Counted from the stretch's first letter, positions 1 through 9,656 are shown. The stretch: 64,000 nt of DNA from Bin127 sp965203505 (GCA_965203505.1 OZ241880.1:744001-808000), one strand, 5' to 3'. The notes: generated by a model from the sequence alone, not told the origin. Numbers and translations are program-made.

Positions 1-2
1 GC

Positions 3-920
3 GAAGTCAGAAATTCCAACGAACTAATGCGTTTCGTCGAACAGGTGTTGCGATCGGATCCGGGTATTCCACTTACTGAGCGGTTGATTTGCAGATTCCA
101 CGAAATATTGACAACAGGGATCGATTACGACCATAACGAACCGGGTAGATATCGACAACAGGATGTGCACGTGGCAAGATACCAACCACCGAGATATGTT
201 GAAATCCCCGAACTGATGGTGGAGTTCATTGGGTGGTTGAACGACGACCGGGCTAGGTCTCTAGACCCTGTTGTCCGTGCCGTGGTAGCGCATTTTCTGC
301 TTGTGAGCATCCACCCTTTCGGCGATGGCAACGGGAGGACGTCGCGAGGAGTCGAGAGCTTTTTGTTGTACAAAGCCGGCGTGAATGTTCGGGGTTTCTA
401 TTCGTTAGCGAACTACTACTATCAGCATCGAAGCGAATATGTCCGACTGCTGGATCATGTGCGGTTCGAATCCGATCCTGACATTACGCCGTTCGTTCTG
501 TTCGCAGTGAAGGGCCTCACCGAGGAACTTGAACAGGTTCACTCGGAGTGCCTGTCGCAGTTGACGATTGTGTCTTTCAAAGAGTACGCGCGCGAGAAGA
601 TGTCCGCGCAGGGTCGGCTGACATCATTGACTGGTCAGCGTCAATTCATGTTTATGTTGGAACTGGACGAGCAACGAGTCCCGTTGGATGCGCTTTTGTC
701 TGGAATCCATCCGCTTGCTAGGTTTTATTCAAATGTGGGCTACAGAACGGTCTACCGGGACATTGACACGTTAGAGGACATGGACTTGATTGTCGTCGAA
801 GATGGGGTGATCAGAGCTAAAACCGAAGTGATGAGTCAGTACACAGCTCAGCAAACAGGAAGCCATTTCATCCTGGACGAGCGGGTTGAAGGAGCTGACA
901 GACAACCACCGCTGTTGTGA
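3..920 (+). CDS. Fic/DOC family protein, 5' end outside window
   Basis: Fic proteins transfer AMP or a related group from a nucleotide to a hydroxyl side chain of a target protein. The signature HPFGDGNGRTSR is complete (residues 96-107 counted from the ATG at 27), with catalytic His and the phosphate-binding GNGR loop. The frame is already open at base 3 (EVRNSNEL precedes that Met), so the true start lies upstream and part of the N-terminal region, where an inhibitory helix can sit, is missing. The last ~80 residues (YRTVYRDIDTLEDMDLI) look like a winged-helix DNA-binding domain, common in stand-alone Fic proteins. The target is unknown. The call is firm for the family only. Confidence 0.9.
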   Translation, partial: EVRNSNELMRFVEQVLRSDPGIPLTERLICRFHEILTTGIDYDHNEPGRYRQQDVHVARYQPPRYVEIPELMVEFIGWLNDDRARSLDPVVRAVVAHFLLVSIHPFGDGNGRTSRGVESFLLYKAGVNVRGFYSLANYYYQHRSEYVRLLDHVRFESDPDITPFVLFAVKGLTEELEQVHSECLSQLTIVSFKEYAREKMSAQGRLTSLTGQRQFMFMLELDEQRVPLDALLSGIHPLARFYSNVGYRTVYRDIDTLEDMDLIVVEDGVIRAKTEVMSQYTAQQTGSHFILDERVEGADRQPPLL

Positions 921-952
921 TCTGAATGGATCAAGCAACGACGGATCAGTTT

Positions 953-2218
953 TTACGCCCTGCGGAACGCGGGGGATGCGATGTAGGCGATGATGGGGAT
1001 GGTAATGCTGGCGATGGCGGAGGTTAGGAGGGCCGTTTCGTTGGTTGTGAAGTGGGCGATTGCGCCACCGATGGTCCAGCCGATGGGAATGAGGCCCATG
1101 ACGATGGTGTAGAGGCTCATGATGTTGGGGTGGTGGATGGTGAAGGGGTTGGATCGGATCATGGTGAGTATGGCGTTGCCCCAGATCATGCTGGCGATGC
1201 CCATGATGAAGAGGATGAGGAGGCTTGTTGGCAGGTTAGGAGAGTATGCGAATGCGAGGGTGCCTGTTGCCCATATGATGCTGGATAGAACCGCGGCGAT
1301 GGGGGCGCGTCCGCTCATGCCGAATAGGGCTGCACCGGCTGCACCGATTGCTAGTCCGCCGCCCAATGTGCCGGTCATGAGTCCGAAGCCGAGACCTCCG
1401 CTGTCGAAAACTGCGATGGCGTATTCGGGGATAAGCGGGAACACAGCGAGTCCGAAGAGGTTTGTCGTCAGTAGCATGGCGATGAGCCAAGGTAGGGGTT
1501 GCGATCGACCGATGTTGCGGAGCCCGATTCTGAGTGTCCAGATGTAGGGGTGGTGGTAGTTGCCGACTCGGGAGTCGTGGTCGGGCATCGGGACGTTGAG
1601 GATGAGGTATGCGCCAGCGAAGTAGAGGATTGCGATGAAGACGAATGACCAGTCTGCGCCGACGAGTGCGATGATGATGCCGATGGTCAAGGGTCCGACG
1701 AGTTCGCCTATGTTGTGCGAGAGTGCGAGTATCGCGTTGGCTCGCGTGGCCATGCGAGGTTGGACGATGTCTTGTAGAAATGCGACGAAGGATGGCCATG
1801 CGAAGGCGATGGCACATCCTGTCAAGAGTGTGAGGACGGCTTGATGCCAAGGTCGCATTGTGCCGGTGCCGATCAGGGTGGCTTGGACGATTGCGAGGAT
1901 GCCGATGAATGCTCGCATTGTTGCTACGAGCAGTCGGTGGTTGACGTGGTTGCCGATGTATGCGGCGATGGCGGGGCTGAAGAATGATGGGGCTGCGCGA
2001 AAGGCGGCGACTGCGCCGACCCAAAGGCTCGAGCCGGTGAGGTCGTATGCGACCCACGACTGTGCGGCGACGCGGGCTAGGATGCCGATGTCAACGACGG
2101 CTTCGGATGCGACTATCCAGTTGAAGCCGCGGTCGAAGAGTTGGTGGATGAGACCGGCGCGGCGTTTGTCAACGCGGTTGTTGAACGGACGGTGGAATCT
2201 TTGTGCCGGTTCGCGCAA
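953..2218 (-). CDS. MFS transporter (MFS_3-like exporter)
   Basis: A 421-residue integral membrane protein with about 12 hydrophobic segments and Gly/Ala-rich helices typical of the major facilitator superfamily. It resembles the MFS_3/enterobactin-exporter type: an amphipathic N-terminus, then FDRGFNWIVASEAVVDIG and WVAYDLTGSSLWVGAVAAF in the first helices. It is probably an effluxer in the cytoplasmic membrane; the substrate cannot be read from sequence. It is the last gene of a minus-strand group that starts with the DUF2520 protein at 4415 and continues with the enolase-superfamily gene, 107 bases upstream. The only upstream start is a TTG at 2218 without a clear Shine-Dalgarno, so the 5' end is uncertain. 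Confidence 0.8.
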   Translation of the reverse strand: MREPAQRFHRPFNNRVDKRRAGLIHQLFDRGFNWIVASEAVVDIGILARVAAQSWVAYDLTGSSLWVGAVAAFRAAPSFFSPAIAAYIGNHVNHRLLVATMRAFIGILAIVQATLIGTGTMRPWHQAVLTLLTGCAIAFAWPSFVAFLQDIVQPRMATRANAILALSHNIGELVGPLTIGIIIALVGADWSFVFIAILYFAGAYLILNVPMPDHDSRVGNYHHPYIWTLRIGLRNIGRSQPLPWLIAMLLTTNLFGLAVFPLIPEYAIAVFDSGGLGFGLMTGTLGGGLAIGAAGAALFGMSGRAPIAAVLSSIIWATGTLAFAYSPNLPTSLLILFIMGIASMIWGNAILTMIRSNPFTIHHPNIMSLYTIVMGLIPIGWTIGGAIAHFTTNETALLTSAIASITIPIIAYIASPAFRRA

Positions 2219-2325
2219 TGGTGGGTGGCGCGGTCTGTTGTCGGTAGAAGTCGTGGCTAGGCATATGAACCCATAGGAATGATTACAGATTGCAACAATT
2301 CTGGGTCGGGATTCAGCGAGTTCCT

Positions 2326-3534
2326 TTACCGTTTGCGCACGATGTACGGATCAATTCCGTCTGCGTCGATGGTGACACCGATGCCGGGTCTGTCAGGCAG
2401 ATCGAACGCGCCGTCTCGGAGGGTCCATCCGGTGTCGGATGCGTCTTGTAGGAGGTTTGAGAGTCCGCCCTGGAACTCTTGGAGGAGATCGGGTGAAGAG
2501 ACGGCGGCGCATTGTAGGGTGGCGGCTTGGAAGACGGAAACGCCATTGCCCATGTGTGGAGTGACGGGGATGTTGGCGGCGTAGGCGAGGTTGCGCTGGC
2601 GGATGAAGTCGCTGATGCTGGTGCGGCCGATGTCGGGTTGGTAGACGTCGAAAACGGGTTCGGGAGTTAGCCAGTCGTTGAGTTGGTATGTGGTTCGGAA
2701 GTGTTCACCGATTGCGATGGGTGAGCCGTCGGCTTGGTGCAGGTTGCGGTGTCCGGCGATGTCCTCTGGTTGGAGTGGGCACTCGAAGAATCGAAGGTTG
2801 CGAAGTCCGAATTCTCGTTTGGCTGAAATCGCGTCTGCGAGATCGCACATCCAGAGCGTGTCTACCATCCACTGTTTTATGTCGGGTGCGCCGTCGATGA
2901 GTGAATCGAGTTCTTTTAATGCGACTTGGATGCCGCCGGATTGGAAGATTTTGGCTCCTTGAATGCCTTGTTCTGAGATGGTTTTGGCTTGGATGACGCG
3001 TTCTTCGATGGTGGCGCGCCTCAAGCCGGACATGTAGACCGGGATGTTGGTCCGAAAGTTGGCGTCGAGGAGTGTTGCGACGGGGGCGTTTTCGCGTTTG
3101 CCGATTCCGTCCCAAATGGCGATGTCGAGCGCGGCCAGTGCGTCCATCCAGTATCCGGAGTTGACTCCTCGGCCGCGTTGGGAGTCGTATACGAAGTCCC
3201 AGAGCGCGGTGGGATCCTCGAATTCGCGACCGATGACCATCTCGGCGATCGCTGCGTCGAGCATGACGCAGACGATTTCGGGTGCGATGGGTGTGTTGGA
3301 TTCGCCCCAGCCGATGCTTCCGTCTGCCAACTCAACGCGCACTAGAGGGGTTTCGACCATTGTGGCGTAGACGGTTTGCCAGCCTGGTTTGAATTCATAT
3401 CTGGCTAGAGCGGGTGTGTTACTGGCTTGTTCGCCTTGTCGCCTATATTGCTCCCAGTACCCAGGAGTGTCAGGGAAGGCGAGATGTGCGGTTTTTATCT
3501 CGCGGATCGTGAATGAGAGGTCGGCGGTGGTCAT
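2326..3534 (-). CDS. Enolase superfamily enzyme, mandelate racemase/muconate lactonizing type
   Basis: A 402-residue member of the enolase superfamily, which abstracts a proton alpha to a carboxylate using Mg2+. Candidate metal ligands are in the expected order and context: Asp in MCDLADA, Glu in FECPLQPED and Glu in IGEHFRT. A catalytic His follows in TPHMGNG, which points to the mandelate racemase subgroup (sugar-acid dehydratases and racemases). The substrate is not predictable. Its ATG overlaps the stop of the upstream DUF2520 gene by four bases (ATGA), so the two are translationally coupled, and an MFS gene follows. This suggests a small catabolic operon. SAR202 genomes are known for expanded families of such enzymes. 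Confidence 0.85.
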   Translation of the reverse strand: MTTADLSFTIREIKTAHLAFPDTPGYWEQYRRQGEQASNTPALARYEFKPGWQTVYATMVETPLVRVELADGSIGWGESNTPIAPEIVCVMLDAAIAEMVIGREFEDPTALWDFVYDSQRGRGVNSGYWMDALAALDIAIWDGIGKRENAPVATLLDANFRTNIPVYMSGLRRATIEERVIQAKTISEQGIQGAKIFQSGGIQVALKELDSLIDGAPDIKQWMVDTLWMCDLADAISAKREFGLRNLRFFECPLQPEDIAGHRNLHQADGSPIAIGEHFRTTYQLNDWLTPEPVFDVYQPDIGRTSISDFIRQRNLAYAANIPVTPHMGNGVSVFQAATLQCAAVSSPDLLQEFQGGLSNLLQDASDTGWTLRDGAFDLPDRPGIGVTIDADGIDPYIVRKR

Positions 3535-4415
3535 GACGCTTCGAGGTGTTGCTGCAACATTTGGTTGATGCGGTCCAGAGTTTCGTTTGGAAGATCGCCC
3601 TTTTCGTTTGCGATGTGGAGTTGTGCGAGGGCCAGCGCGGCGTAGGCGCGTGAGGTTTCGGGGGCGACTTTTCGGGTGGTTTCGAGATGTGTGCGGATGG
3701 TTTCGATGTCGCCGCGGACGTAGGGGCCGGAAATGGCGTTTGGCAAGCCGTCTTCGGCGATTGCTTCGACGGTGGATCTGAGTATCGGGGATAGTAGTTG
3801 GAGGGCGCGTTTTCGGTCAATGCCTGCGTGGTCCCAAAGCTCGGCTGATATCCCGACTAGTCCGGCGAGCAGGCCGCATGCCAAGACGGCGGATGCGTGG
3901 TATGCGTTTCGGGCGAGCTCGCCTTCCATCGAAAATGGAGTGCTGTCAAACGCTTTGGCCGTGTTCCAGAGCCACTGTTTCAGTTCCGGGTCTTGGCAGT
4001 CGATCGCGTAGGAGATTACGTGGAGTTTGGAGTGGTCGGCGTAGTTTGGGAACGTCTGTAACGGGTGGAAGCTGGCCACTGATGCGCCGGCGTTTTTGGC
4101 GTTGGAGAGGACATCCAGAGTTAGGACGCCGGAACAGTGGATGACATTGTGGTGATGCTGCCACGCTATGCTGTTGCATACCGTTTCGATCGCGGAATCG
4201 CTGGTGGTAATGAAGACGGTGTCGGCGAGATCGGCTACGTCGCCGGCGTTGCCGACGATGGCGGCATCGGGATAGTTTTGGGTTAGCCATTCGCGGTGGT
4301 CGTTGCGGCGGGAGGAGAGAGCGACGACTCGTCCCTCGGGCAACTCCGTTTTGGCTAACGAAGTCCCTAATCTTCCGGCACCGATGATGCCGATTCTGCG
4401 GTGGTTTTCAGGCAA
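3531..4415 (-). CDS. Rossmann-like/DUF2520 domain oxidoreductase
   Basis: A 294-residue protein with an N-terminal dinucleotide-binding fold (GIIGAGRLGTSLA at residues 9-21) related to ketopantoate reductase/F420-dependent NADP reductase. The C-terminal all-helical half matches DUF2520 (HPLQTFPNY, then HASAVLACGLLAGL). Family members are predicted NAD(P)-dependent dehydrogenases of unproven substrate. It is the first gene of a minus-strand operon and overlaps the enolase-superfamily gene by four bases. Translation appears to start at a TTG (4413-4415), the only start that keeps the whole glycine-rich loop. A substrate shared with the downstream enzyme is inference from position. Confidence 0.8.
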   Translation of the reverse strand: MPENHRRIGIIGAGRLGTSLAKTELPEGRVVALSSRRNDHREWLTQNYPDAAIVGNAGDVADLADTVFITTSDSAIETVCNSIAWQHHHNVIHCSGVLTLDVLSNAKNAGASVASFHPLQTFPNYADHSKLHVISYAIDCQDPELKQWLWNTAKAFDSTPFSMEGELARNAYHASAVLACGLLAGLVGISAELWDHAGIDRKRALQLLSPILRSTVEAIAEDGLPNAISGPYVRGDIETIRTHLETTRKVAPETSRAYAALALAQLHIANEKGDLPNETLDRINQMLQQHLEAS

Positions 4416-4642
4416 GTTTGGGTGTTGGTTTTAGGCGGATGTGATGGTGCGTGGAGGGCGTTTTTCTGCGATAATTGAGTGAATCACAGTATCGCATTTG
4501 ATTTGGGTCAGTTAGGTCATACTCGGTTCGATGGGCGCGGATCGGCGTCTTTGACGGAGAGCGCGCGGATCGGGTCAAGGCACGTCGTTGGGGCAGAGTT
4601 TAGTGTGCGATCAGGCCATCAGCAGCAGAGGAGTCTGTGAAT
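4416..4642. other. Divergent intergenic region
   Basis: A 227-base gap between the divergent DUF2520 and guaB3 genes. It should hold both promoters. I could not fix a convincing -35/-10 pair. The only clear signal is the Shine-Dalgarno AGAGGAG (4627-4633) for guaB3. Confidence 0.5.
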
Positions 4643-5788
4643 ATGGATTTACCCATCGGGATGCAAACCCTTCCCCCGGCGTATGGATATGACGATGTGG
4701 CGATTGTGCCGGGCGATGAGACGATAAATCCGGATATGACGGATGTCTCGACGAGTTTCGACGGTTTTTCGATAGACATCCCGTTCATGGCGTCAGCGAT
4801 GGATAGTGTGGTTGATCCTAAGTTCGCGGTGAAGATGTCGGACAGGGGTGGTGTTGCGGTTCTGAATATGGATGGGTTGCATACGCGGTACGACGATACC
4901 GAGGGGATCTACGAGGAAATTGCGGGGGCACCGAAGAGTGAGGCGACGGAACTGTTGCAGAAGCTCTACACGAAGCCGACGGACCCGAATCTCATCGGTC
5001 AGCGAGTGATTGAGATCAAGGAGAGCGGCGGAAAAGCGGCGGTGTCGTTTGTTCCGCAGACGGCGAAGCGTCACGCTCCGCTGGCGGCGGAGGCGGGCGC
5101 CGACATGGTGGTGGTCCAAGGTACCGTTATCACTCGGCGACATCGTTCCAAGAACAGCCCCATCGGGCTGATTCTCTCAGAATTGGTCGAAGATGTCGGT
5201 ATCCCCGTGGTCGTCGGCAACACGGTAAGTTATTCGGTTACCAAGGAACTGATGGATGAGGGGGTTCACGGGATTTTGGTGGGTGTCGGCCCTGGGTCGG
5301 CGTGCACGAGTCGAGAGGTTTTGGGCATCGGTGTACCGCAGGTGACTGCGACGATGGAGTGCGTGGCGGCCCGTGACGATTATTTGAAAGAGACCGGGCG
5401 ATATGTCTCGATCATTACGGATGGTGGGATTAGAACTGGTGGAGATGTTTGCAAGTCGGTAGCTTGTGGTGCTGATGCGGTGATGATTGGGAGTCCATTC
5501 GCCAAGACGGAAGAGGCTCCGGCGAAGGGAATGCACTGGGGCATGGCGACGTGGCACGAATCGTTGCCGCGGGGCACGCGGATCGATCTTGGTGTGAAAT
5601 ATACGCTTGACGAGTTGCTGTTCGGTCCTTCGTCGACATCTGACGGGACATTGAACCTTGTTGGCGCATTGCAGGTGTGTATGGGCTACGTGGGAGCGGA
5701 GACCATTAGGGAGATGCATGGAGCGCGGATGGTGTACGCCCCGGCGATCAAGACCGAGGGCAAGATCTACCAGATGGCGGGCGCGTAG
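4643..5788 (+). CDS. guaB3: GuaB3 family IMP dehydrogenase-related protein
   Basis: A (beta/alpha)8 barrel protein of the IMP dehydrogenase/GMP reductase superfamily. It has the catalytic-loop signature VGPGSACTSR with Cys221, and glycine-rich phosphate-binding stretches (IITDGGIRTGGDVCKSVACGADAVMIGSPF). At about 381 residues it lacks the CBS pair of canonical IMP dehydrogenase, matching the GuaB3 group of actinobacteria and Chloroflexota, whose activity has been uncertain. A GTG at 4637 also starts the frame, but AGAGGAG lies only three bases before it and nine before the ATG at 4643, so I chose the ATG. The CoA-transferase gene follows 60 bases downstream on the same strand. Confidence 0.85.
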   Translation: MDLPIGMQTLPPAYGYDDVAIVPGDETINPDMTDVSTSFDGFSIDIPFMASAMDSVVDPKFAVKMSDRGGVAVLNMDGLHTRYDDTEGIYEEIAGAPKSEATELLQKLYTKPTDPNLIGQRVIEIKESGGKAAVSFVPQTAKRHAPLAAEAGADMVVVQGTVITRRHRSKNSPIGLILSELVEDVGIPVVVGNTVSYSVTKELMDEGVHGILVGVGPGSACTSREVLGIGVPQVTATMECVAARDDYLKETGRYVSIITDGGIRTGGDVCKSVACGADAVMIGSPFAKTEEAPAKGMHWGMATWHESLPRGTRIDLGVKYTLDELLFGPSSTSDGTLNLVGALQVCMGYVGAETIREMHGARMVYAPAIKTEGKIYQMAGA

Positions 5789-5848
5789 GGCTGCTTCCAT
5801 ATCCAAACGATGTTGTCCGGGTTGGATCATTCAGGGGACTAGATAGCG

Positions 5849-7069
5849 ATGCAACTACCGGATTCGAGCGGTTTGCCGACGCCACTTGACGGCATCAAGG
5901 TATTGGATTGTTCCCAGATCTTGGCAGGTCCGTACTGTTCGATGTTGTTGGCGGACATGGGTGCGGATGTGGTGAAGATCGAGAAACCGGGTGGCGGGGA
6001 CGATACGAGGCGGATGGGGCCTCCGTTCATCGAGGGCGAATCTGCTGCGTTTCTCGCCATGAACCGTAACAAGCGAAGCGTCGTTCTCGATTTCAAGCAT
6101 CCGGACGGCGTTGCGGTGATGAAGCGGATGTTGGCCGACGCTGACGTGATCATTGAGAACTACCGGGCTGGCGTGATGGGTCGATTGGGTTTGGATTACG
6201 ACACGGTTCGGGATTTGAACCCCGGCATCATCTACTGCTCGATATCCGGGTTCGGCAGAACTGGGCCGTATGCTGAGCGAGCGGGTTTCGACTTGATTGC
6301 GCAGGGCATGAGTGGTGTGATGAGTTTTACGGGGATCCCCGGGTCGCCGCCGGTGAAGGTGGGCGTGCCGATGGCGGATTTGAACGCGGGGCTTTATTCG
6401 GCGTACGGGATATTGTCGGCGTACATCCATCGGTTGAAGTCGGGCGAGGGGCAGTATCTCGAAGTGAGCATCATGGAGGCCGCCCTCGCGTACACGGTTT
6501 GGGAATCGGCGAGTTACTTCGCTACGGGTCAGATTCCGCCGCCGTTGGGGTCGTCTCACAGGCTTTCGGCTCCGTATCAGGCGCTCAGGACATCGGATGG
6601 TCACATTACGATTGGTGCCCCGAACCAATCGAACTGGGAACGGATGTGCAACGCGATCGGGCGCGCTGACCTGCTTGAGGTTGAGCAGTATTCGGACAAT
6701 GCTGGACGTTTGCTGAATCGGGAAGCGTTGGAGAAGGATTTGGAGGAGACGTTCGGGACGCGAACCACTGCGGAGTGGTGCGATGTTCTGGAGGATGCAG
6801 GTGTACCTGCGGGGCCGATCTACAACATGGAGCAGGTCTGGGAGGATGAGCAAGTTCAGGCGCGTGAAATGGACGTGGCGTTGGAGCATCCGAAAGTGGG
6901 CGGCACGCGGAACATTGGACTGGCTGCGAAGCTTTATGGATCGCCGGGGAGAATTCACAGTCCGGCACCGTTGATGGGTCAACACACGCGTGAGGTTTTG
7001 GGAGAGTCGGGATTCAGTGGTCCGGAAATCGATGAGTTGATCGCTTCCGGGGCGGCGGAGACGGCTTAA
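5849..7069 (+). CDS. CaiB/BaiF (class III) CoA-transferase
   Basis: A 406-residue family III CoA-transferase, which moves CoA between acyl-CoA thioesters and free carboxylic acids. The N-terminus has the family signature LDCSQILAGPYCSMLLADMG followed by ADVVKIEKP. The catalytic aspartate is the Asp of PMADLNAGLYSAYG, the usual site of the aspartyl-CoA intermediate. The C-terminal region GGTRNIGLAAKLYGSPG is also typical. The acyl partner is unknown. It follows guaB3 by 60 bases and ends 11 bases before the convergent CopC-CopD gene. Like the enolase and acyl-CoA ligase genes nearby, it fits a heterotrophic, acid-degrading lifestyle. Confidence 0.9.
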   Translation: MQLPDSSGLPTPLDGIKVLDCSQILAGPYCSMLLADMGADVVKIEKPGGGDDTRRMGPPFIEGESAAFLAMNRNKRSVVLDFKHPDGVAVMKRMLADADVIIENYRAGVMGRLGLDYDTVRDLNPGIIYCSISGFGRTGPYAERAGFDLIAQGMSGVMSFTGIPGSPPVKVGVPMADLNAGLYSAYGILSAYIHRLKSGEGQYLEVSIMEAALAYTVWESASYFATGQIPPPLGSSHRLSAPYQALRTSDGHITIGAPNQSNWERMCNAIGRADLLEVEQYSDNAGRLLNREALEKDLEETFGTRTTAEWCDVLEDAGVPAGPIYNMEQVWEDEQVQAREMDVALEHPKVGGTRNIGLAAKLYGSPGRIHSPAPLMGQHTREVLGESGFSGPEIDELIASGAAETA

Positions 7070-7080
7070 CGACCGACGTC

Positions 7081-9393
7081 CTACTCCGATATCGTCCGAA
7101 TGTAGTTGACGAGGTGCCAGATTTCGTCGCTGGTCAAGATTCCTAGTTGGGCGACCATGGATGTGCCTTCGATGCCATCGGCTATGAATCCGTAGAGTTC
7201 GTCGTCTGTGTGGATCGGGACGTGGATGGCTAAGTCGGCGGGTGGCGGGTTGAGGGCTAATCCTGCCGGTCCGTCGCCCCGTCCGGTGTCGCCGTGGCAG
7301 GAGGCGCATGAAGCGGTGTAAGTGGCGAGACCCATCTCGACTGATTCTTGGCTTAGAGGGAACGGATTACCTTTGCTTTCGGCGGGAAGTCCGATGCCGA
7401 TAGTGAAGACGTTGAGGGTTACCAGTATGCCGATTACCGCAATGAATCCCCCTACTCCATGACGGATTCCGAAATCGGTCCGATCTGATTGGCGCAAGAG
7501 TGTTGCGATGACGAGGTAGGCGATACCGGCGACGGCGATGAGGACACCGAAGGCAGACATCACGGTTTGTATGGAAGGGCGGATCAGATCTGAAGCATAT
7601 GTCGATGATTTTGCGGCAAATCTAGTGGAAACGTGGGAGTCGAATGCGTCGGATCGGACTATGTTGACATCTAGTTGGTAAGCGCCGGCGATGCCTATGA
7701 TGATGTCGTCGAGTTTCCAACTGCCGGGCGAAGGATTTTCTAGCGGTAAGAAATACTCGCCGAAGTCGTCGTCGAGGTATTTGACACGGGCGCGTACTTC
7801 ATCGGCATGTTGGAATGGGTTCCCTTCGCTGTCGGTGATATCGACTGTGAGGGCGTTAGGCCCTGTGTTGCCGGGATCGAGCGTGACGTTTATGCTGGCG
7901 CCGGAGATCGTGTCAGCGTAGCTAACATAATCTTCGATGCCGATGCCTGTGCGCTCGGCGTACTGTCTGGCGGGTTCGATACTCGCCAAACCCGCAGTTG
8001 CCAATAGAACGGCAAACGCAACACCGAGTTCGATGGTGATGTAACGGCTTAGAGATTTGGTGTCGATGGTGTCGTTTCGGGTGTGCCTTGCAACGGATCG
8101 GTTGTTTTTCACGGCAAGTGCGATGAGGACAGCTAAGAGAATGACTTTGATTCCGAGGACTCTGCCGTATGGAGAATTCAAAGCTTCAGGGATGGTGACC
8201 TGCATCAGAGACGAGACGATGCCGGAGGCGACGAGAATGGTCGTGGCGAATATGGCTACGGGAGCGAAGCGAGCCGCGAGGCGAAGAAGCATCGCGCGCG
8301 ATAGAGGTTCTTGGGATCGGAATGCTTGGAATGATGCGACTGCGAGATATGCGACGCCGCCGACCCAAATGGTGGCGGAGATGACGTGCACAAGATCGGT
8401 GGCGATTGCGAACCACCGAATGTCTTGCGGGGTCGCAGCGTTGTGGCTGGTGAGCGCGATGAGAAGCAGGTAGGCGCCTCCGAGCGCGATCGCGGCTACC
8501 CCCCATGGAGTTTCGGTTGACAGCGGAGGTTCTTCAAATTCGTCGCGATCAGGATCGCGGTGCGCGCGGTTGACGACCTGTCGAGCTCCGATCAGTGCGA
8601 TAGCGGCGAGGATCGCGGCAGTGAAGCGCCATGACCAGAAGCTGCCCCATTCGCTTTGAGTGATGACTTGTGTCAGCCGCGAGGGGGTAAACGCTGCAAG
8701 CGCGTCGTCGAAAGCCAGATATGTTTGCAGAATCAGTTGACCGAATTGGGCTAGTAGGACGATCACAATCGCCCAGAGCGCGACGGTAGTGAAGCGGATG
8801 GACGTTGTTCGGGCGAAATTGATGGAGCTAGATTGATCTTCTGACCGAGCGGCACGAGTGACGACAAAAAGCTCGAAGGCGAGACCGCCGGCGAACACGG
8901 CGATGCCGATGTAGATGAACCAACGAACGAGTGGGTCGAAAGGTGACAGAAGTATCGGCTGTTGGTCGGATGCGGACTCCGATTCTGCGCCAAGGGTTTC
9001 TCCAACGGCGAAGAGGAACGATCCGGTGACTTTATGACCGTCGATGGATGAAACGTTGCGCCATGCTACCGTGTAGGTTCCGTTATCAAGTTCCGCCAGG
9101 CGCACCCACATCGCCGTCGGCTCTGTGGTATCGAACTCGGTCTCACCATCTGTGACTTCCGCGCCAGAACCGTCTCGAACCGATATGGCGCTGAACGCGG
9201 GTTCAATCGGTTCTGTGAACCAGATGATTACTCGTTCGGGCGGTGCGTCGAGTTCTGCCGAAGCTTGGGGCGATGATTCGACGAGGTTGGCGTGTGCAGA
9301 GGCCCGAAGTGGCGTAAGGGTTAAAACGACGAAGACAAGGAGCGCGACTGCGACGGTCAGAAATGGGTTGGCTCGCAGTCGCGAGATCATCAC
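7081..9393 (-). CDS. CopC-CopD-cytochrome c fusion protein
   Basis: One 770-residue protein joins three modules. A signal peptide ends at ALRASA-type residues (ASA, 31-33), leaving His34 as mature N-terminus, the first ligand of the CopC Cu(II) site. Asp118 and His120 (SIDGHKVTG) complete the D-x-H half. About eight membrane segments of a CopD domain follow, then an extracytoplasmic domain (residues ~480-620), two more helices, and a C-terminal class I cytochrome c with CASCH (696-700) and likely axial Met746. Copper uptake or delivery to a cuproenzyme is the known role of CopC/CopD; the heme domain suggests coupling to redox chemistry. GTG at 9393 or ATG at 9390 could start it; GAGGAA lies 10-13 bases upstream. 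Confidence 0.85.
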   Translation of the reverse strand: MMISRLRANPFLTVAVALLVFVVLTLTPLRASAHANLVESSPQASAELDAPPERVIIWFTEPIEPAFSAISVRDGSGAEVTDGETEFDTTEPTAMWVRLAELDNGTYTVAWRNVSSIDGHKVTGSFLFAVGETLGAESESASDQQPILLSPFDPLVRWFIYIGIAVFAGGLAFELFVVTRAARSEDQSSSINFARTTSIRFTTVALWAIVIVLLAQFGQLILQTYLAFDDALAAFTPSRLTQVITQSEWGSFWSWRFTAAILAAIALIGARQVVNRAHRDPDRDEFEEPPLSTETPWGVAAIALGGAYLLLIALTSHNAATPQDIRWFAIATDLVHVISATIWVGGVAYLAVASFQAFRSQEPLSRAMLLRLAARFAPVAIFATTILVASGIVSSLMQVTIPEALNSPYGRVLGIKVILLAVLIALAVKNNRSVARHTRNDTIDTKSLSRYITIELGVAFAVLLATAGLASIEPARQYAERTGIGIEDYVSYADTISGASINVTLDPGNTGPNALTVDITDSEGNPFQHADEVRARVKYLDDDFGEYFLPLENPSPGSWKLDDIIIGIAGAYQLDVNIVRSDAFDSHVSTRFAAKSSTYASDLIRPSIQTVMSAFGVLIAVAGIAYLVIATLLRQSDRTDFGIRHGVGGFIAVIGILVTLNVFTIGIGLPAESKGNPFPLSQESVEMGLATYTASCASCHGDTGRGDGPAGLALNPPPADLAIHVPIHTDDELYGFIADGIEGTSMVAQLGILTSDEIWHLVNYIRTISE

Positions 9394-9400
9394 GTTCGCG

Positions 9401-9592
9401 TCATTCCTCGTCGTTAGCGATTGCGGCCTGTTGCCTTATTCGTCGCATCCGACGTTCGCGCTGCGCTTTTCGGCGTTTGTTTCCGCTTGACCACGCCAGG
9501 AAGCTCATCAGGATTACGAATGAGACGATTGCGACCACAGTGCCGATTTCGTCCCAGTAGCCAACTGCACCGTGTAGGAGAACTGTGATCAT
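9401..9592 (-). CDS. Small single-pass membrane protein
   Basis: A 63-residue protein with one hydrophobic segment (about residues 15-36, TVVAIVSFVILMSFLAW) and a strongly basic tail (KRRKAQRERRMRRIRQQ), so N-out/C-in topology is expected. Its stop lies seven bases before the CopC-CopD start on the same strand, so it is very probably cotranscribed with it. In size and layout it resembles small accessory subunits of membrane redox or cytochrome biogenesis systems (CcmD-like), but no family motif is visible. Function is unknown; an accessory role in the copper/heme module is inference from position. Confidence 0.6.
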   Translation of the reverse strand: MITVLLHGAVGYWDEIGTVVAIVSFVILMSFLAWSSGNKRRKAQRERRMRRIRQQAAIANDEE

Positions 9593-9656
9593 GGAGTTAC
9601 CCAGCGGCTGTGGGTTGAATCCTCTTCAAATGATGCCGGGGGCAGACCAGAATAGG

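Noticed and set aside
5855..7309. 484-residue minus-strand open frame antisense to the CoA-transferase
   Set aside because: Arg/His/Pro-rich shadow of a well-supported gene, with no family features.
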